64,000 nucleotides of DNA from Halopelagius longus (GCF_900100875.1 NZ_FNKQ01000003.1:496001-560000); one strand, 5' to 3'. Numbered from the stretch's first letter, positions 1 through 8,818 are shown. Notes: generated by a model from the letters alone, not told the origin. Program-made: numbers and translations.

Positions 1-27
1 GGCGAACGTTACGGGGAGGGCTCTCAT
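1..27 (-). CDS. 5' end of an unidentified gene leaving the window
   Basis: Reading leftward, an ATG at position 27 opens a frame starting MRALPVTFA that runs off the window edge. A TATA-like AT-rich stretch (TTTTTAGTAC on the minus strand, about 50-60) lies roughly 27 bases before this ATG, the usual spacing for a leaderless haloarchaeal transcript. The gene would be divergent from the regulator at 185. Nine codons are too few to suggest a function. Confidence 0.4.
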
Positions 28-184
28 ATCCCGTCGGTACAGTTTCACAGTACTAAAAACGCAGTCATTCCGCTCTCAGATAACGTAGCAGGTTCTCAGC
101 CGACCGTTCGCGGAGATATCGGCTCCCGAATCGCGTTCACCCGATGGAAAGCGTTTTGAGAGTTCCACGTCGAAACACCAGCAA

Positions 185-1417
185 ATGCGGAGTGTCGCAC
201 TTTTCACAGCCCTCCTCCTCGTGCTCTCCGGCGTCGGACCCGCCGTCGCCGCGCCGGACTCGGCGGCCGCCGCGTCCGGGGCGGACGGAGCCGCCGCCCT
301 CCGCTCGTCGGCGGACGGCGCCGTCCGGGCACAGACAGCCTCCTCGCTCGGCCAATCACCGGAGACGGTGATGCGGGTCGACCTGCGAGCGGACCAAAGC
401 GCCGAGTGGCGCGTCGAGGTCAGATACCAACTCGACGACGAGAACGAGACGCGCGCGTTCGAGCGAGTCGGCCGCCGGTACGAACGCGGCGAGTCGGACG
501 TCGGCGTCGACGCCGACCTGTTCAGGAACGTCGCCTCGCAGGCCAGCAACACGACGGGCCGGGAGATGGAGATTCGGAACGCGACGTACGACTACTCCGT
601 GAACGACGGCACCGGTACGCTCTCGATGTCGTTCGTCTGGACGAACTTCCTGAAAGAGGGCGAGGGCCAGAGCCTCCGCCTCAGCGACGTCTTCCTCGTC
701 CCGAGCGACCAGTCGGAATCGACGCCGACGTGGCTGTCGCTGATGGGCGAGAACCAGCGGATGATAATCGAACCGCCCGAGGGGTACACGACGAACACGA
801 CGAGCATCCCGGTGAAACAGCAGAACAACGCCATCATCCTCGAGGGCCCCTCCGACTTCAACAACGACGGCCGTCTCGTCGTCACGTACCGACAGACCGC
901 CCGAGAGCGCTTCGAGTGGCCCCTCTACCTCGGCGGCGGGGCCGTCGTCCTCGTCGCACTCGCACTCGGCGCGGCGGTGGTGCTCCGCGGCCGACGCGAC
1001 GACGGCACGGGCGCACCCGCCAACGCGACGGACGGGTCGCCGCCCGGCGGCGCGACGGCGGCGACGAACGGCGGCACGCCCGCGGGCGGCCCGGTACCGG
1101 CGGGCGACCCCGAGGGGAACGCCGACGCCGTCGCCGGACCGACCGAACCCGGAGGCGACGGGGACGGCGACGCCGACGAGGACGAGGTGGACGTGTCGCT
1201 CCTCTCGGACGAGGAACGCGTCGAGCACCTCCTCGAACAGAACGGCGGGCGGATGAAGCAGGCGAACATCGTCAAAGAGACCGGCTGGTCCGACGCCAAG
1301 GTGTCGCAACTGCTCTCGGCGATGGCCGACGACGGGCGCGTGACGAAACTCCGCCTCGGTCGGGAGAACCTCATCTCCCTGCCGGACGAGGACGGCCCGG
1401 ACGACGAGATAGCCTGA
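185..1417 (+). CDS. Membrane-spanning winged-helix regulator with an extracytoplasmic domain
   Basis: A 410-residue protein. Residues 1-23 form a hydrophobic signal peptide ending AVA-A. Residues about 50-240 form a polar domain with several N-glycosylation-type sites (NTT, NAT). A single membrane helix follows at about 244-266 and then an Arg-rich stop-transfer. Next comes a low-complexity Gly/Ala/Pro/Asp linker, and a winged helix-turn-helix at about 338-402 (EERVEHLLEQNGGRMKQANI). The layout puts a sensor outside and the DNA-binding domain inside. Such membrane wHTH proteins occur widely in haloarchaea, but the ligand and target genes are unknown. It is alone on its strand, so the context gives no target. 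A weak AT-rich box near 155-163 suits a leaderless start at 185. Confidence 0.8.
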   Translation: MRSVALFTALLLVLSGVGPAVAAPDSAAAASGADGAAALRSSADGAVRAQTASSLGQSPETVMRVDLRADQSAEWRVEVRYQLDDENETRAFERVGRRYERGESDVGVDADLFRNVASQASNTTGREMEIRNATYDYSVNDGTGTLSMSFVWTNFLKEGEGQSLRLSDVFLVPSDQSESTPTWLSLMGENQRMIIEPPEGYTTNTTSIPVKQQNNAIILEGPSDFNNDGRLVVTYRQTARERFEWPLYLGGGAVVLVALALGAAVVLRGRRDDGTGAPANATDGSPPGGATAATNGGTPAGGPVPAGDPEGNADAVAGPTEPGGDGDGDADEDEVDVSLLSDEERVEHLLEQNGGRMKQANIVKETGWSDAKVSQLLSAMADDGRVTKLRLGRENLISLPDEDGPDDEIA

Positions 1418-1547
1418 GCGTCGGACGCTTCCTTCTTCCGTCTTCGACCGACGGGTCGCGCCGGGAGTCGCCTCGCGGTGCGGCGATTATCGGTCGAGCG
1501 ACGCGTTGACCCGAAAGCGTTTAGCCCCACGACGAGACGAAACGATG

Positions 1548-2351
1548 ATGAAGGTTCTCGTGACCGTAAAGGAGGTCGCGGAGGTGCAGGACGACTTCGA
1601 GATAGCGGACCTCGAAGTCGATCCGCGGTATCTCGAGTACGACCTCAACGAGTGGGACGAGTACGCGGTCGAAGAGGCCGTGCAACTGAAGGAGGCGGCC
1701 GAAGCGGAGGTCGAAGTCGTCTCGGTGACCGTCGGTCCGGAGCGAAGCGAGGAGACGATTCGGATGGCGCTGGCGAAGGGCGTCGACCGCGCCGTTCGCA
1801 TCTGGGACGACGCACTCGAAGGGCGGGGCCTGATGGACGTGGCCGCGAAGGCGCGACTCCTCGGGGCCGTCGTCGAGGAGGAGGACCCCGACCTCGTACT
1901 GTCGGGTGTGCAGGCGAACGACACCGGATTCGGCGCCACGGGCGTCTACCTCGCCGAGAGCGTCGGGTTCGAGTGGGGTGCCGTCGTGAACGCCCTCGAC
2001 AAGGAGCGAGTCCTCGACGAGGGCGTCGCCGGCGTCCACCGCGAACTCGAAGGCGGCGTCGAGGAACTGTCGGAGATAGATATTCCGGCGGTGTTGACCA
2101 TCCAGACCGGTATCAACGAACCGCGGTACGCCAGCCTCCGCGGCATCCGACAGGCGCAGTCCAAGGAGATAGCGGCGCGGTCGCTCTCCGACCTCGGCTT
2201 CGACGCCTCGGCGGTCGAGAGCAGACTGACCCTCACCGACATGTACGAACCGCCGAGCGAGTCGGACGCGACGTTCTTCGAGGGCGAAGCCGGGGAGCAG
2301 GCGGCGCAACTGGCCGACGCCCTCCGCGAGAAGGGGGTGGGCGCCGAATGA
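1548..2351 (+). CDS. etfB: Electron transfer flavoprotein, beta subunit
   Basis: A 267-residue EtfB/FixA family protein beginning MKVLVTVKEVAEV. EtfB binds AMP or FAD and pairs with EtfA to accept electrons from acyl-CoA dehydrogenases and related flavoenzymes. The family's nucleotide-binding region is visible at about 120-140 (GVQANDTGFGATGVYLAE). The C-terminal recognition region around TIQTGINEPRYASLRGI is also typical. Two ATGs (1545, 1548) are in tandem; the second gives the usual N-terminus. A GCGTTTAG box at about 1517-1524 fits a leaderless transcript. It is followed by etfA after 58 bases, so the two form an operon. Confidence 0.93.
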   Translation: MKVLVTVKEVAEVQDDFEIADLEVDPRYLEYDLNEWDEYAVEEAVQLKEAAEAEVEVVSVTVGPERSEETIRMALAKGVDRAVRIWDDALEGRGLMDVAAKARLLGAVVEEEDPDLVLSGVQANDTGFGATGVYLAESVGFEWGAVVNALDKERVLDEGVAGVHRELEGGVEELSEIDIPAVLTIQTGINEPRYASLRGIRQAQSKEIAARSLSDLGFDASAVESRLTLTDMYEPPSESDATFFEGEAGEQAAQLADALREKGVGAE

Positions 2352-2409
2352 GTCCCGTCGCACGCGGTGCGCGCGACGACCCCACCGTTCTCCCCGGAGG
2401 TGAGAGCCG

Positions 2410-3366
2410 ATGAGTTCCGACGTACTCGTCGTCGCCGACCACCGCCGCGGCGGCCTGCGCGACGTGAGTTACGAGCTTCTGACGCTCGGACGGAGGTTGA
2501 CCTCGGAGACGGGCGGCGCACTCCACGTCGCCGTCATCAGCGGACAGGTGGAGGAGTTCGCCGAGGAGTTGAACTGCGAGGGCGTGGACGTCGTCCACAC
2601 GGTCGACCACGGCGAGGAGTTCAACCACGACGTGTACGTGCAGGCCGTCGAAGCCCTCTCGGCGGAACTCGACCCGCGGTTCCTCGTCATGCCGCACTCG
2701 GTGAACGGCCTCGACTACGCGCCCGCCGTGGCGAGTCGCCTCGACCTGCCCCTCGTGACGGACGCGACGGACGTGGCGTTCGACGGAACGCTCACGGTGA
2801 CGCGGGAGATGTTCGGGTCGAAAGTGGAGACGACCGTGGAGGTGGAGGACGAACGCGCGGCCGTGACCGTCCGCGGCGGCGAGTGGATACCCGCCGAAGA
2901 GCCGGGGGACGCGGAGATACGGCCGTTCGACTTCGAACCCGACGAGAGCGCAGTCAACTCCTACGTCACCGGCTACCAGGAGGTCGGCAACGGCGACGTG
3001 GACATCTCCGACGCCGACGTTCTCGTCTCCGTCGGGCGCGGCATCGAAGAGGAGGAGAACCTCGAACTCGTCGAGCGTCTGGCCGACGCACTCGGCGCGA
3101 CCCTCTCTGCGTCGCGACCCATCGTCGACAACGGGTGGCTCCCGGCGAACCGGCAGGTCGGCCAGTCCGGCAAAGTCGTCACGCCGGAGGTGTACATCGC
3201 CATCGGCATCTCCGGAGCCGTCCAGCACGTCGCCGGGATGAAAGGCTCCGACACCATCGTCGCCATCAACACCGACCCGAACGCCCCCATCTTCGACATC
3301 GCGGACTACGGCGTCGTCGGCGACCTGTTCGACGTGGTTCCGCCGCTCATCGAACAGTTCGAGTGA
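2410..3366 (+). CDS. etfA: Electron transfer flavoprotein, alpha subunit
   Basis: A 318-residue EtfA/FixB protein, the FAD-carrying partner of EtfB. The C-terminal FAD domain is clear: SGKVVTPEVYIAIGISGAVQ at about 255-275, followed by HVAGMKGSDTIVAIN and a terminal segment ending GDLFDVVPPLIEQF. The N-terminal half (about 1-190) is the acidic alpha/beta domain that packs against EtfB. No dehydrogenase is adjacent. Candidate partners in the window are the acyl-CoA dehydrogenase fragment at the right edge and the membrane oxidoreductase at 58.7 kb. Confidence 0.93.
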   Translation: MSSDVLVVADHRRGGLRDVSYELLTLGRRLTSETGGALHVAVISGQVEEFAEELNCEGVDVVHTVDHGEEFNHDVYVQAVEALSAELDPRFLVMPHSVNGLDYAPAVASRLDLPLVTDATDVAFDGTLTVTREMFGSKVETTVEVEDERAAVTVRGGEWIPAEEPGDAEIRPFDFEPDESAVNSYVTGYQEVGNGDVDISDADVLVSVGRGIEEEENLELVERLADALGATLSASRPIVDNGWLPANRQVGQSGKVVTPEVYIAIGISGAVQHVAGMKGSDTIVAINTDPNAPIFDIADYGVVGDLFDVVPPLIEQFE

Positions 3367-3406
3367 CGGCCGGGAGGTAGAAACCGGCCCGTTGGCCGCG
3401 GTGCGG

Positions 3407-3460
3407 TCTTTTTCCTCCAGGTTTTGCCGGGTGGGCGGAGCCCACCCGATAAAAAGTGGG
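3407..3460. repeat. Structured intergenic element, copy A
   Basis: Downstream of etfA lies a TCCAG-GTTTTG box, a perfect inverted repeat GGGTGGGC-GGA-GCCCACCC (3429-3447) and then AAAAAGTGGG. With the outer TTTT/AAAA pairing the stem extends further. A second copy with the same order of boxes and a different hairpin is at 37606-37662. It may act in transcript 3'-end formation or be a small dispersed repeat; the sequence alone does not decide. Confidence 0.6.
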
Positions 3461-3505
3461 TCGTAACCCGTCACGTACTTGTTTTTTGAATCCTACGGTC
3501 CGACA

Positions 3506-4348
3506 ATGGAATATCTGGAGCGTCGGGTCTCCATGGTCGAGGAACGCCTCGAATCGGTCATCGAGGCGGTGGACCCGCCGGAACTGTCGGACGAACTGGG
3601 CCACGTCGCGCTCGCGGGGGGAAAGCGCGTCCGGCCCGCGGTGACGATTCTCGCGTGCGAGGCGTGCGGCGGCGACCCCGAGGACGCGGTCGATTTCGCG
3701 GTGAGCGTCGAACTCGTCCACAACGCGTCGTTGGTCATCGACGACATCATCGACCGCTCGGACATCCGGCGCGGGACGAAGAGCGCGTGGGCCGAGTACG
3801 GCTACGGCCCGGCCATCATCGCCTCCGACGGCTTGCTGGGCGAGGCGTTCGCCCTCCTGTCGGTGAACGAACGGGCGACGCAGATAGTCGCGGAGTCGAT
3901 GGTCGAACTCGGCGAGGGCGAGGCGACGGAACTGGTCGCCCGGCCGAGGAACGAACCGGAGTACATGGAACTCGCGCGGCGGAAGACCGGAGCGCTGTTT
4001 CGCGCGGCGGCGGAACTCGGGGCCGTGGCCGCCCACGCCGACCCCTTCACCGTCGAGGCGTTCGGGGAGTACGCCGAACGCGTCGGCGTCGCGTTCCAGA
4101 TACGCGACGACGTCCTCGACGCGACGGCCGACGCCGACGAACTCGGCAAACCGACCGGACAGGACGCGGAGATGGACCGCCCCTCCTTGGTGCAGGTGAC
4201 GAACCTCACGCCGGAGGAGGCGAACCGCCGCGCGCACGACCAATCGGAGATGGCGCTCGACGCACTCGAAACGGCGGAGTTGGGGGATACGGAAGCGCTC
4301 GGCTACCTGACCGACCTCGCGGAGTTCGTCGTCGTCCGCGAGCGGTGA
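3506..4348 (+). CDS. Polyprenyl diphosphate synthase (trans-isoprenyl family)
   Basis: A 280-residue prenyltransferase that elongates allylic diphosphates with isopentenyl diphosphate, supplying chains for archaeal lipids or menaquinone. The first Asp-rich motif DDIID is at 79-83, with GGKRVRP before it at about 36-42. The second motif DDVLD is at 201-205, followed by the LGKPTGQD segment. All catalytic aspartates are present. The start chosen is the ATG giving MEYLERRV; a TTG nine codons earlier is possible but less likely. The product chain length cannot be read with confidence from the sequence. Stand-alone gene between etfA and a convergent small gene. Confidence 0.88.
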   Translation: MEYLERRVSMVEERLESVIEAVDPPELSDELGHVALAGGKRVRPAVTILACEACGGDPEDAVDFAVSVELVHNASLVIDDIIDRSDIRRGTKSAWAEYGYGPAIIASDGLLGEAFALLSVNERATQIVAESMVELGEGEATELVARPRNEPEYMELARRKTGALFRAAAELGAVAAHADPFTVEAFGEYAERVGVAFQIRDDVLDATADADELGKPTGQDAEMDRPSLVQVTNLTPEEANRRAHDQSEMALDALETAELGDTEALGYLTDLAEFVVVRER

Positions 4349-4424
4349 CGCTCTCGCTCACGGTCTCGTCGAGTAAGTAAAAAGCGGAACCGCCGCTCGG
4401 CCGTCCGAAGGCGTCGACTGCGGA

Positions 4425-4673
4425 TTACCGTCTATCGCTGAGGAAGAGTCGGTCGTCCTCTTCTCTGTCGATGTGTTCCCGGCGGAGTTCGTGGGAATCG
4501 TCGTCGTCGCTCCACCCGAGCATGTCCTTTACCTTGTCGGTCAGACCGTCGTCGTCGTCGGAACGGTCGATGGTCGCTCGGTCCTCGTTGACGTCGCGGA
4601 CTCTTCCGACGGTGTGGCCATCGGACGTAACGACTGTCTTGTCTCTGTCGTCGTCGCTGAATGGTCGGTCCAT
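4425..4673 (-). CDS. Small acidic protein, possible PRC-barrel-like fold
   Basis: An 82-residue protein starting MDRPFSDDDRDKTVV. The segment VVTSDGHTVGRVRDVNEDRATI resembles the short beta-barrel of PRC-type or similar haloarchaeal proteins. The rest is highly charged (DDDD, REHIDREEDD) and probably flexible. An in-frame upstream ATG would add 18 residues with no family-like features, so the start at 4673 is preferred. It is convergent with the prenyl synthase. The function is unknown. Confidence 0.6.
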   Translation of the reverse strand: MDRPFSDDDRDKTVVTSDGHTVGRVRDVNEDRATIDRSDDDDGLTDKVKDMLGWSDDDDSHELRREHIDREEDDRLFLSDRR

Positions 4674-4749
4674 GACATCCGTTCGTTGTCGCCATACACT
4701 CATAACCCGAGGGGCTGCAAATTCCACCTCCGTCGGTCCGCCGCGTCTC

Positions 4750-5880
4750 TCACCCGCGGGTCGGTTCGACCGCCGTCGGAAACCGCGACTCGGCGATTGC
4801 GAACACGAGGGTGCTGAGGACGCCGAGCAACGTGCCGGCGGTCAGCCCCACCGCGAGGTCCGTGAGCGTGAACGACTCCGCGCCGGGGACGCCCGACGGG
4901 AGGATGAAGCCCGAGACGGCGTAGAGGACGATGGCGATGGCGACGACGTAGAACGGCGCGTTGAGGTAGCGCCACTTGAAACGGTCCGCGAGGTACTCGT
5001 CGGTCACCTGCCCGAGACTGGAGGTGACGCCCGCGGCGGCGAACCACTGCACCGCGCCGTGGACGAGGGCCGCGAGGACGACGGGCGCGGAGGGGTCGGT
5101 GCCGACGCCCGCGCGGACGGTTTCCAAGAGGGCGACGCCGCGGAACCCGCCGACGACCATGAGGGCGGCGGCGGCGACGTACGTGATGAGCGTGACGCGC
5201 CCCTCGTAGAGGACGTCGCGCACCTGGTCGACGGTGTCGTCGACGACCGTCTCCAGCCCGAGGCCGCGGAACAGCGTGTAGAGGCCGAGGAGCGCCGAGA
5301 TGAGGCCGAGGACGGCCGCGCCCGGTACGTCGAACAGGCTGGCGATGGTGACGAACGGGTAGATGAGAAGCAGGATGCCGAGGGGCACGAGGATGGTGCC
5401 GCGCGTCTCGGGGTCCGCGAGCACCTGCTTCATCGTGTAGTAGATGGATTCGAGGTCCTGCGCCTGCCGGACGACGACGCGGCGGACGCTGTCGATGGGG
5501 ACGCGCGACCGGATGACCGGCAGGACGGACTCGTCCTGCGCGCCGTCGGTGATGACGATGGCGCGGACGTTCTCGCCCGTCGAGAGGCCCGCGAGCACGC
5601 GGTCTATCTCCTCGCCGATGGCGCGATTCGCCTTCACGTCGCTCCCTTGGGTCCCCGTGACCGCGGCGACTTCCACCTCCTCGCCCACCTCGGGGTCCGC
5701 GCCGAGGGCCTCGTACTCGTGGATACCCTGAAAGAGGACGTTCACGTCGGAGTCCTCGGGGTCTGCGGTCGCGAGCGCCACCGCGGCCTCCTCGACGACG
5801 TCTCGGCCGACGACGGGGGTGTCGAGTCCCGTCTTCCGGCCGAGGTCGTCGTCGAGGTCCACGCAGAGGACCAGTAGCAT
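4750..5880 (-). CDS. DUF373 family membrane protein
   Basis: A 376-residue archaeal DUF373 protein. The N-terminal soluble part (about 1-165) starts MLLVLCVDLDDDLGRKTGLD and carries Asp clusters and ITDGAQDE, a pattern typical of this family. The C-terminal half holds about five or six membrane helices (for example ILVPLGILLLIYPFVTIAS and LITYVAAAALMVVGGF). The role is unknown; the acidic N-terminus suggests nucleotide or metal binding, which is inference. An AAATATA box on the minus strand at 5904-5910, 24 bases before the ATG, supports a leaderless start here rather than the longer frame. Confidence 0.85.
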   Translation of the reverse strand: MLLVLCVDLDDDLGRKTGLDTPVVGRDVVEEAAVALATADPEDSDVNVLFQGIHEYEALGADPEVGEEVEVAAVTGTQGSDVKANRAIGEEIDRVLAGLSTGENVRAIVITDGAQDESVLPVIRSRVPIDSVRRVVVRQAQDLESIYYTMKQVLADPETRGTILVPLGILLLIYPFVTIASLFDVPGAAVLGLISALLGLYTLFRGLGLETVVDDTVDQVRDVLYEGRVTLITYVAAAALMVVGGFRGVALLETVRAGVGTDPSAPVVLAALVHGAVQWFAAAGVTSSLGQVTDEYLADRFKWRYLNAPFYVVAIAIVLYAVSGFILPSGVPGAESFTLTDLAVGLTAGTLLGVLSTLVFAIAESRFPTAVEPTRG

Positions 5881-6088
5881 CGTTCGGGCGTATGCCGTCG
5901 GACTATATTTGTTTTCGGGAGCGAACCGCCGCGGCGCGAATCGGACGACCGTACCGGTGCGGAGCGAGCGACGCCGCCCGAGACGCTCGGTACCGCGTCC
6001 CACACCGCCTCTCCGCGGCGTTCGGGCCGCGTTCCGTGGTCGAAGTAGCACGACTTTTGAGTCTCCGCCCGCTATCGGCTGACATCAG

Positions 6089-7084
6089 ATGATTTCCAAG
6101 GGCTGTGAGCAGTGCGCCATGGGAGGGAAGATGGTGCTCTTCGTCTACGGGTACTGCGACCAGCGCGATTGCTTCTACTGCCCGCTCGGCGAGAACCGCA
6201 AGAACGTCACGGACGTGTACGCGAACGAACGGAAAGTCGAGTCAGACGAGGACGTCATCGCCGAGGCAAAGCGGATGGAGGCGCTCGGAACGTCCATCAC
6301 GGGCGGGGAACCGCAGGAAGCGCTGGACAAGACGTGTCGCTACCTCTCGCTTCTGAAAGAGGAGTTCGGCGAGGACCACCACACGCACCTCTACACGGGA
6401 ATCACGGGCGGCCGCGAGAACATGCGCCGCCTCTCGGAGGCCGGCTTAGACGAGATTCGCTTCCACCCGCCGTACGAGATGTGGGGCGACCTCCACGGCA
6501 CCGAGTGGGAGGACATCCTCTACGTCGCGCGCGAAGAGGGTCTCACCCCGGCGTTCGAGATTCCCGGCATCCGCGCGGAACCGGAGTTCTTGGAGTTCTT
6601 AGACGAGGGCGCCGCGGAGTTCTGCAACGTCAACGAGTTCGAGATGTCCGACGGCAACTACCGTCGGATGCAAGAGCAGGGGTTCGAGTTGCAGGAGGGC
6701 CACATGTCCGCCGTCGACGGGTCGAAAGAGGAGATTCTCGGCGAGATGGGCGACCACGAGCGCGTCTACTTCTGTACCTCCGTGTTCAAAGACGCCGCCC
6801 AACACCGGAACCGTCTCAAGCGGATGGCCGAGAACATCCGTCGGGAGTTCGACGACGTGACGGACGACGGCACCCTCGTCTACGGCAAGACGTGGGCGAC
6901 GCCCGAAGAGTTCGAAGCGCTGGGCGTCCCCGAGGAGTTCTACACCGTCAAGTCGAACCACATCGAAGTCGCGTGGTGGCTCTTAGAGGAGATGGTCGAG
7001 GACGGCGACGTACAGAAGGGCGAAATCGTCGAGCAGTACCCCACCGTGGACGGCACCGTCGTCGAACGGACGCCGTTGGCGTAG
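6089..7084 (+). CDS. Radical SAM protein related to pyruvate-formate-lyase activases (COG2108-like)
   Basis: A 331-residue protein with an N-terminal cluster motif YCDQRDCFYCPL at about 22-33. The spacing is Cys-x4-Cys-x2-Cys, not the usual Cys-x3-Cys-x2-Cys. It is followed by the SAM-binding segment TSITGGEPQ at about 71-79. Two further cysteines (GCEQC, residues 6 and 9) precede the motif and could help bind a cluster. The family is widespread in archaea and uncharacterised, related to activating enzymes that make glycyl or other radicals. No candidate substrate protein is adjacent. The start ATG lies three bases after TCAG with no clear leader. Confidence 0.85.
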   Translation: MISKGCEQCAMGGKMVLFVYGYCDQRDCFYCPLGENRKNVTDVYANERKVESDEDVIAEAKRMEALGTSITGGEPQEALDKTCRYLSLLKEEFGEDHHTHLYTGITGGRENMRRLSEAGLDEIRFHPPYEMWGDLHGTEWEDILYVAREEGLTPAFEIPGIRAEPEFLEFLDEGAAEFCNVNEFEMSDGNYRRMQEQGFELQEGHMSAVDGSKEEILGEMGDHERVYFCTSVFKDAAQHRNRLKRMAENIRREFDDVTDDGTLVYGKTWATPEEFEALGVPEEFYTVKSNHIEVAWWLLEEMVEDGDVQKGEIVEQYPTVDGTVVERTPLA

Positions 7085-7450
7085 GGACGAAGGCGCTTCT
7101 CTCGGACGAAAGAACAGTCGAACGTGTGCCGAGCGTGCCCCCGCACAGAGCACGCTCGGCGCGGGCCTCACCGACGGTCCGTGGAACCCGCCGGGAGCGA
7201 GGAAACTACGGGGCTCCCGACGAGCGTTCCGTGACCGTTCCCCTCGGTCGTACCACCCTCCCTCGTGGGTGGCGTGGTAACGGTGTCTCGCCAGCGACAT
7301 AAGCGGCCGCTGTTTTTCAGTTCGCCACAGGTTCGGAGAACCGAATAGTGCGGAGAAGCGACTGTGTGAGTTCTGGGGAGGGAGGGTCGGGGCCGGTCGG
7401 ACCGACGGAGTAGGCGGGAAAACTCGAATCCGGCGGGTCTCCGACCGGCG
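7085..7450. other. Convergent intergenic region with a strong hairpin
   Basis: A 366-base gap between two genes that end towards each other. It contains a perfect 11-base inverted repeat GCCGAGCGTGC (7128-7138) and GCACGCTCGGC (7150-7160) with an 11-base loop. A weaker CCACCC/GGGTGG pair lies at about 7252-7275. No T-run follows, so it is not a classical terminator. I see no convincing gene here. A structured 3' untranslated region or a small RNA is possible. Confidence 0.45.
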
Positions 7451-8152
7451 TCACCGCCGCGTTCGCCGCCGCCCGGACTCGAACTCCGCCGACGTGAGCG
7501 CGTAGTAGACGCTCGGCGCGAGCGTCACCGCCATCGCCGCGGCGAGCCAATCGCCGAGCGGTTCGCTTCGGGCGACGCCGACGGCGACGACGGCGACGCC
7601 GAGGAGGACGCCGACGGCGACGGCGACGCGTTTCGTCCGCGCGTCGAACCGGACGCCGCGGGCCGTCCCGTAGACGGCCGCGGAGAGGCTAACGAGGAGG
7701 GCATCGGCCGCGCCGTAGGCCACGGAGTCCGCGAGGAGTCCGACGACGAGGAGGGCCACTCCCGCGCCGACGCCCGCGAGCACCGTCGTCCGCGGGTGGA
7801 GGGGGTTGACGCCCGCCTCGAAGCGGACGGCGTAGGCGACGGGCGGGAGGGCGACGAGGAGGCCGGCGAAGAGGCCGAACAGGGCGCGCGCCGGGGATGG
7901 ACCGTCGAGGAGGGACGCGGCAAACAGCGCGAGGCCGAAGCAGACGCCGACGCCGAGAATCGCACGCGGCGGCATGACCGTCGTCGGGTCGTCGTCTCGG
8001 GCGACGGCGTAGGCGACGAACGGGTACGCGACGAGCGCAGAGAGCAGCGATGAGGTGACGATTTCGTCCGCGAGGACGAGTCCGGAGACGAGCGTAGAGA
8101 GGCCGAGGAGGAGTCCGGTGACGAGCGCGAACTCGGGGACGCGACGGCTCAT
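7451..8152 (-). CDS. Haloarchaeal integral membrane protein of unknown function
   Basis: A 233-residue protein starting MSRRVPEFALVTGLLLGLST, with about seven or eight hydrophobic helices spread along the whole length (for example SLLSALVAYPFVAYAVARDD, then AILGVGVCFGLALFAASLL). The ends are Arg-rich, including a C-terminal GRRRTRR. No transporter or enzyme motif is visible. The start at 8152 avoids a much longer frame with no membrane character. It is divergent from the TRAM-domain gene 108 bases away. Confidence 0.75.
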   Translation of the reverse strand: MSRRVPEFALVTGLLLGLSTLVSGLVLADEIVTSSLLSALVAYPFVAYAVARDDDPTTVMPPRAILGVGVCFGLALFAASLLDGPSPARALFGLFAGLLVALPPVAYAVRFEAGVNPLHPRTTVLAGVGAGVALLVVGLLADSVAYGAADALLVSLSAAVYGTARGVRFDARTKRVAVAVGVLLGVAVVAVGVARSEPLGDWLAAAMAVTLAPSVYYALTSAEFESGRRRTRR

Positions 8153-8260
8153 ACCGTCGCGTCGGTTCTTCGGCGGGAAAGCCTTACGACGAGACGCGGC
8201 CGATTTCGCCGGCGGAGCGTACCCGCAAGCGTTTAGACGAGCGGTGAAGTAACTTCGGGC

Positions 8261-8725
8261 ATGTCGGAGTGTCCGCTGGCGGATGACTGTCCGAGGTATT
8301 CGGAGCGAATCAACGGCATGGGATGCCAGTACTACGGTGACCGCGGCGGCGCCGAGTGGTGCAACAACTACGAGCAGCCCATCCGCGACCTGAAAGCACA
8401 GCCCGTCAAACCCGGCGAGGAAGTCGTCGTGGACGTAGACGACATTCACGAGAGCGGCGCGGGCGTCGGCCGCACCGAGGACGGGTTCATCGTCCTCGTC
8501 GACGGCCTCCTGCCCGAGGCGCGCGCCGTCGTCCGCATCGACCGGGTGAAGTCGAACCACGCTCGCTCGAAGAAGGTCGTAGAGAAGCTCCCCCTCGAAG
8601 GCGACTTGGAGGACGAGACGGTGGGCGGCGACGACGCCGACGGAAGCGAAGACGAGTCCGAATCGAGCGACGGCCCGACCCGACCGACCGCACTCGGCAG
8701 CCGAGACAACTTCTGGGGAAGCTAA
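8261..8725 (+). CDS. TRAM-domain protein with N-terminal cysteine cluster
   Basis: A 154-residue protein. The N-terminus has several cysteines (CPLADDC, GCQYY, WCNNY) within the first 35 residues that could bind a metal. A TRAM domain covers about 52-105 (GEEVVVDVDDIHESGAGVGR to VEKLP), the small beta-barrel that binds RNA in MiaB, RumA and archaeal cold-shock-like proteins. The C-terminal third is an Asp/Glu/Ser-rich tail. It probably binds RNA; the target is unknown. A GCGTTTAG box at about 8229-8236 fits a leaderless start. Confidence 0.85.
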   Translation: MSECPLADDCPRYSERINGMGCQYYGDRGGAEWCNNYEQPIRDLKAQPVKPGEEVVVDVDDIHESGAGVGRTEDGFIVLVDGLLPEARAVVRIDRVKSNHARSKKVVEKLPLEGDLEDETVGGDDADGSEDESESSDGPTRPTALGSRDNFWGS

Positions 8726-8818
8726 CTCCCCGCCCGCATCCGCCCGACGCGGACCGCATCCAGCGACCGGACAGTCACCTTCTGCATCTTTTTTGCGCCC
8801 TCGCCGCTTACGTGAGGT

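Noticed and set aside
4471-5877. Long plus-strand open frame opposite the DUF373 gene
   Set aside because: It is antisense to a clear membrane protein family. Its translation is a low-complexity Asp/Glu/Arg mix typical of the shadow frames of GC-rich genes.
7128-7160. Rho-independent-type terminator
   Set aside because: The hairpin has no following T-run, and archaeal termination normally relies on T-tracts rather than hairpins.
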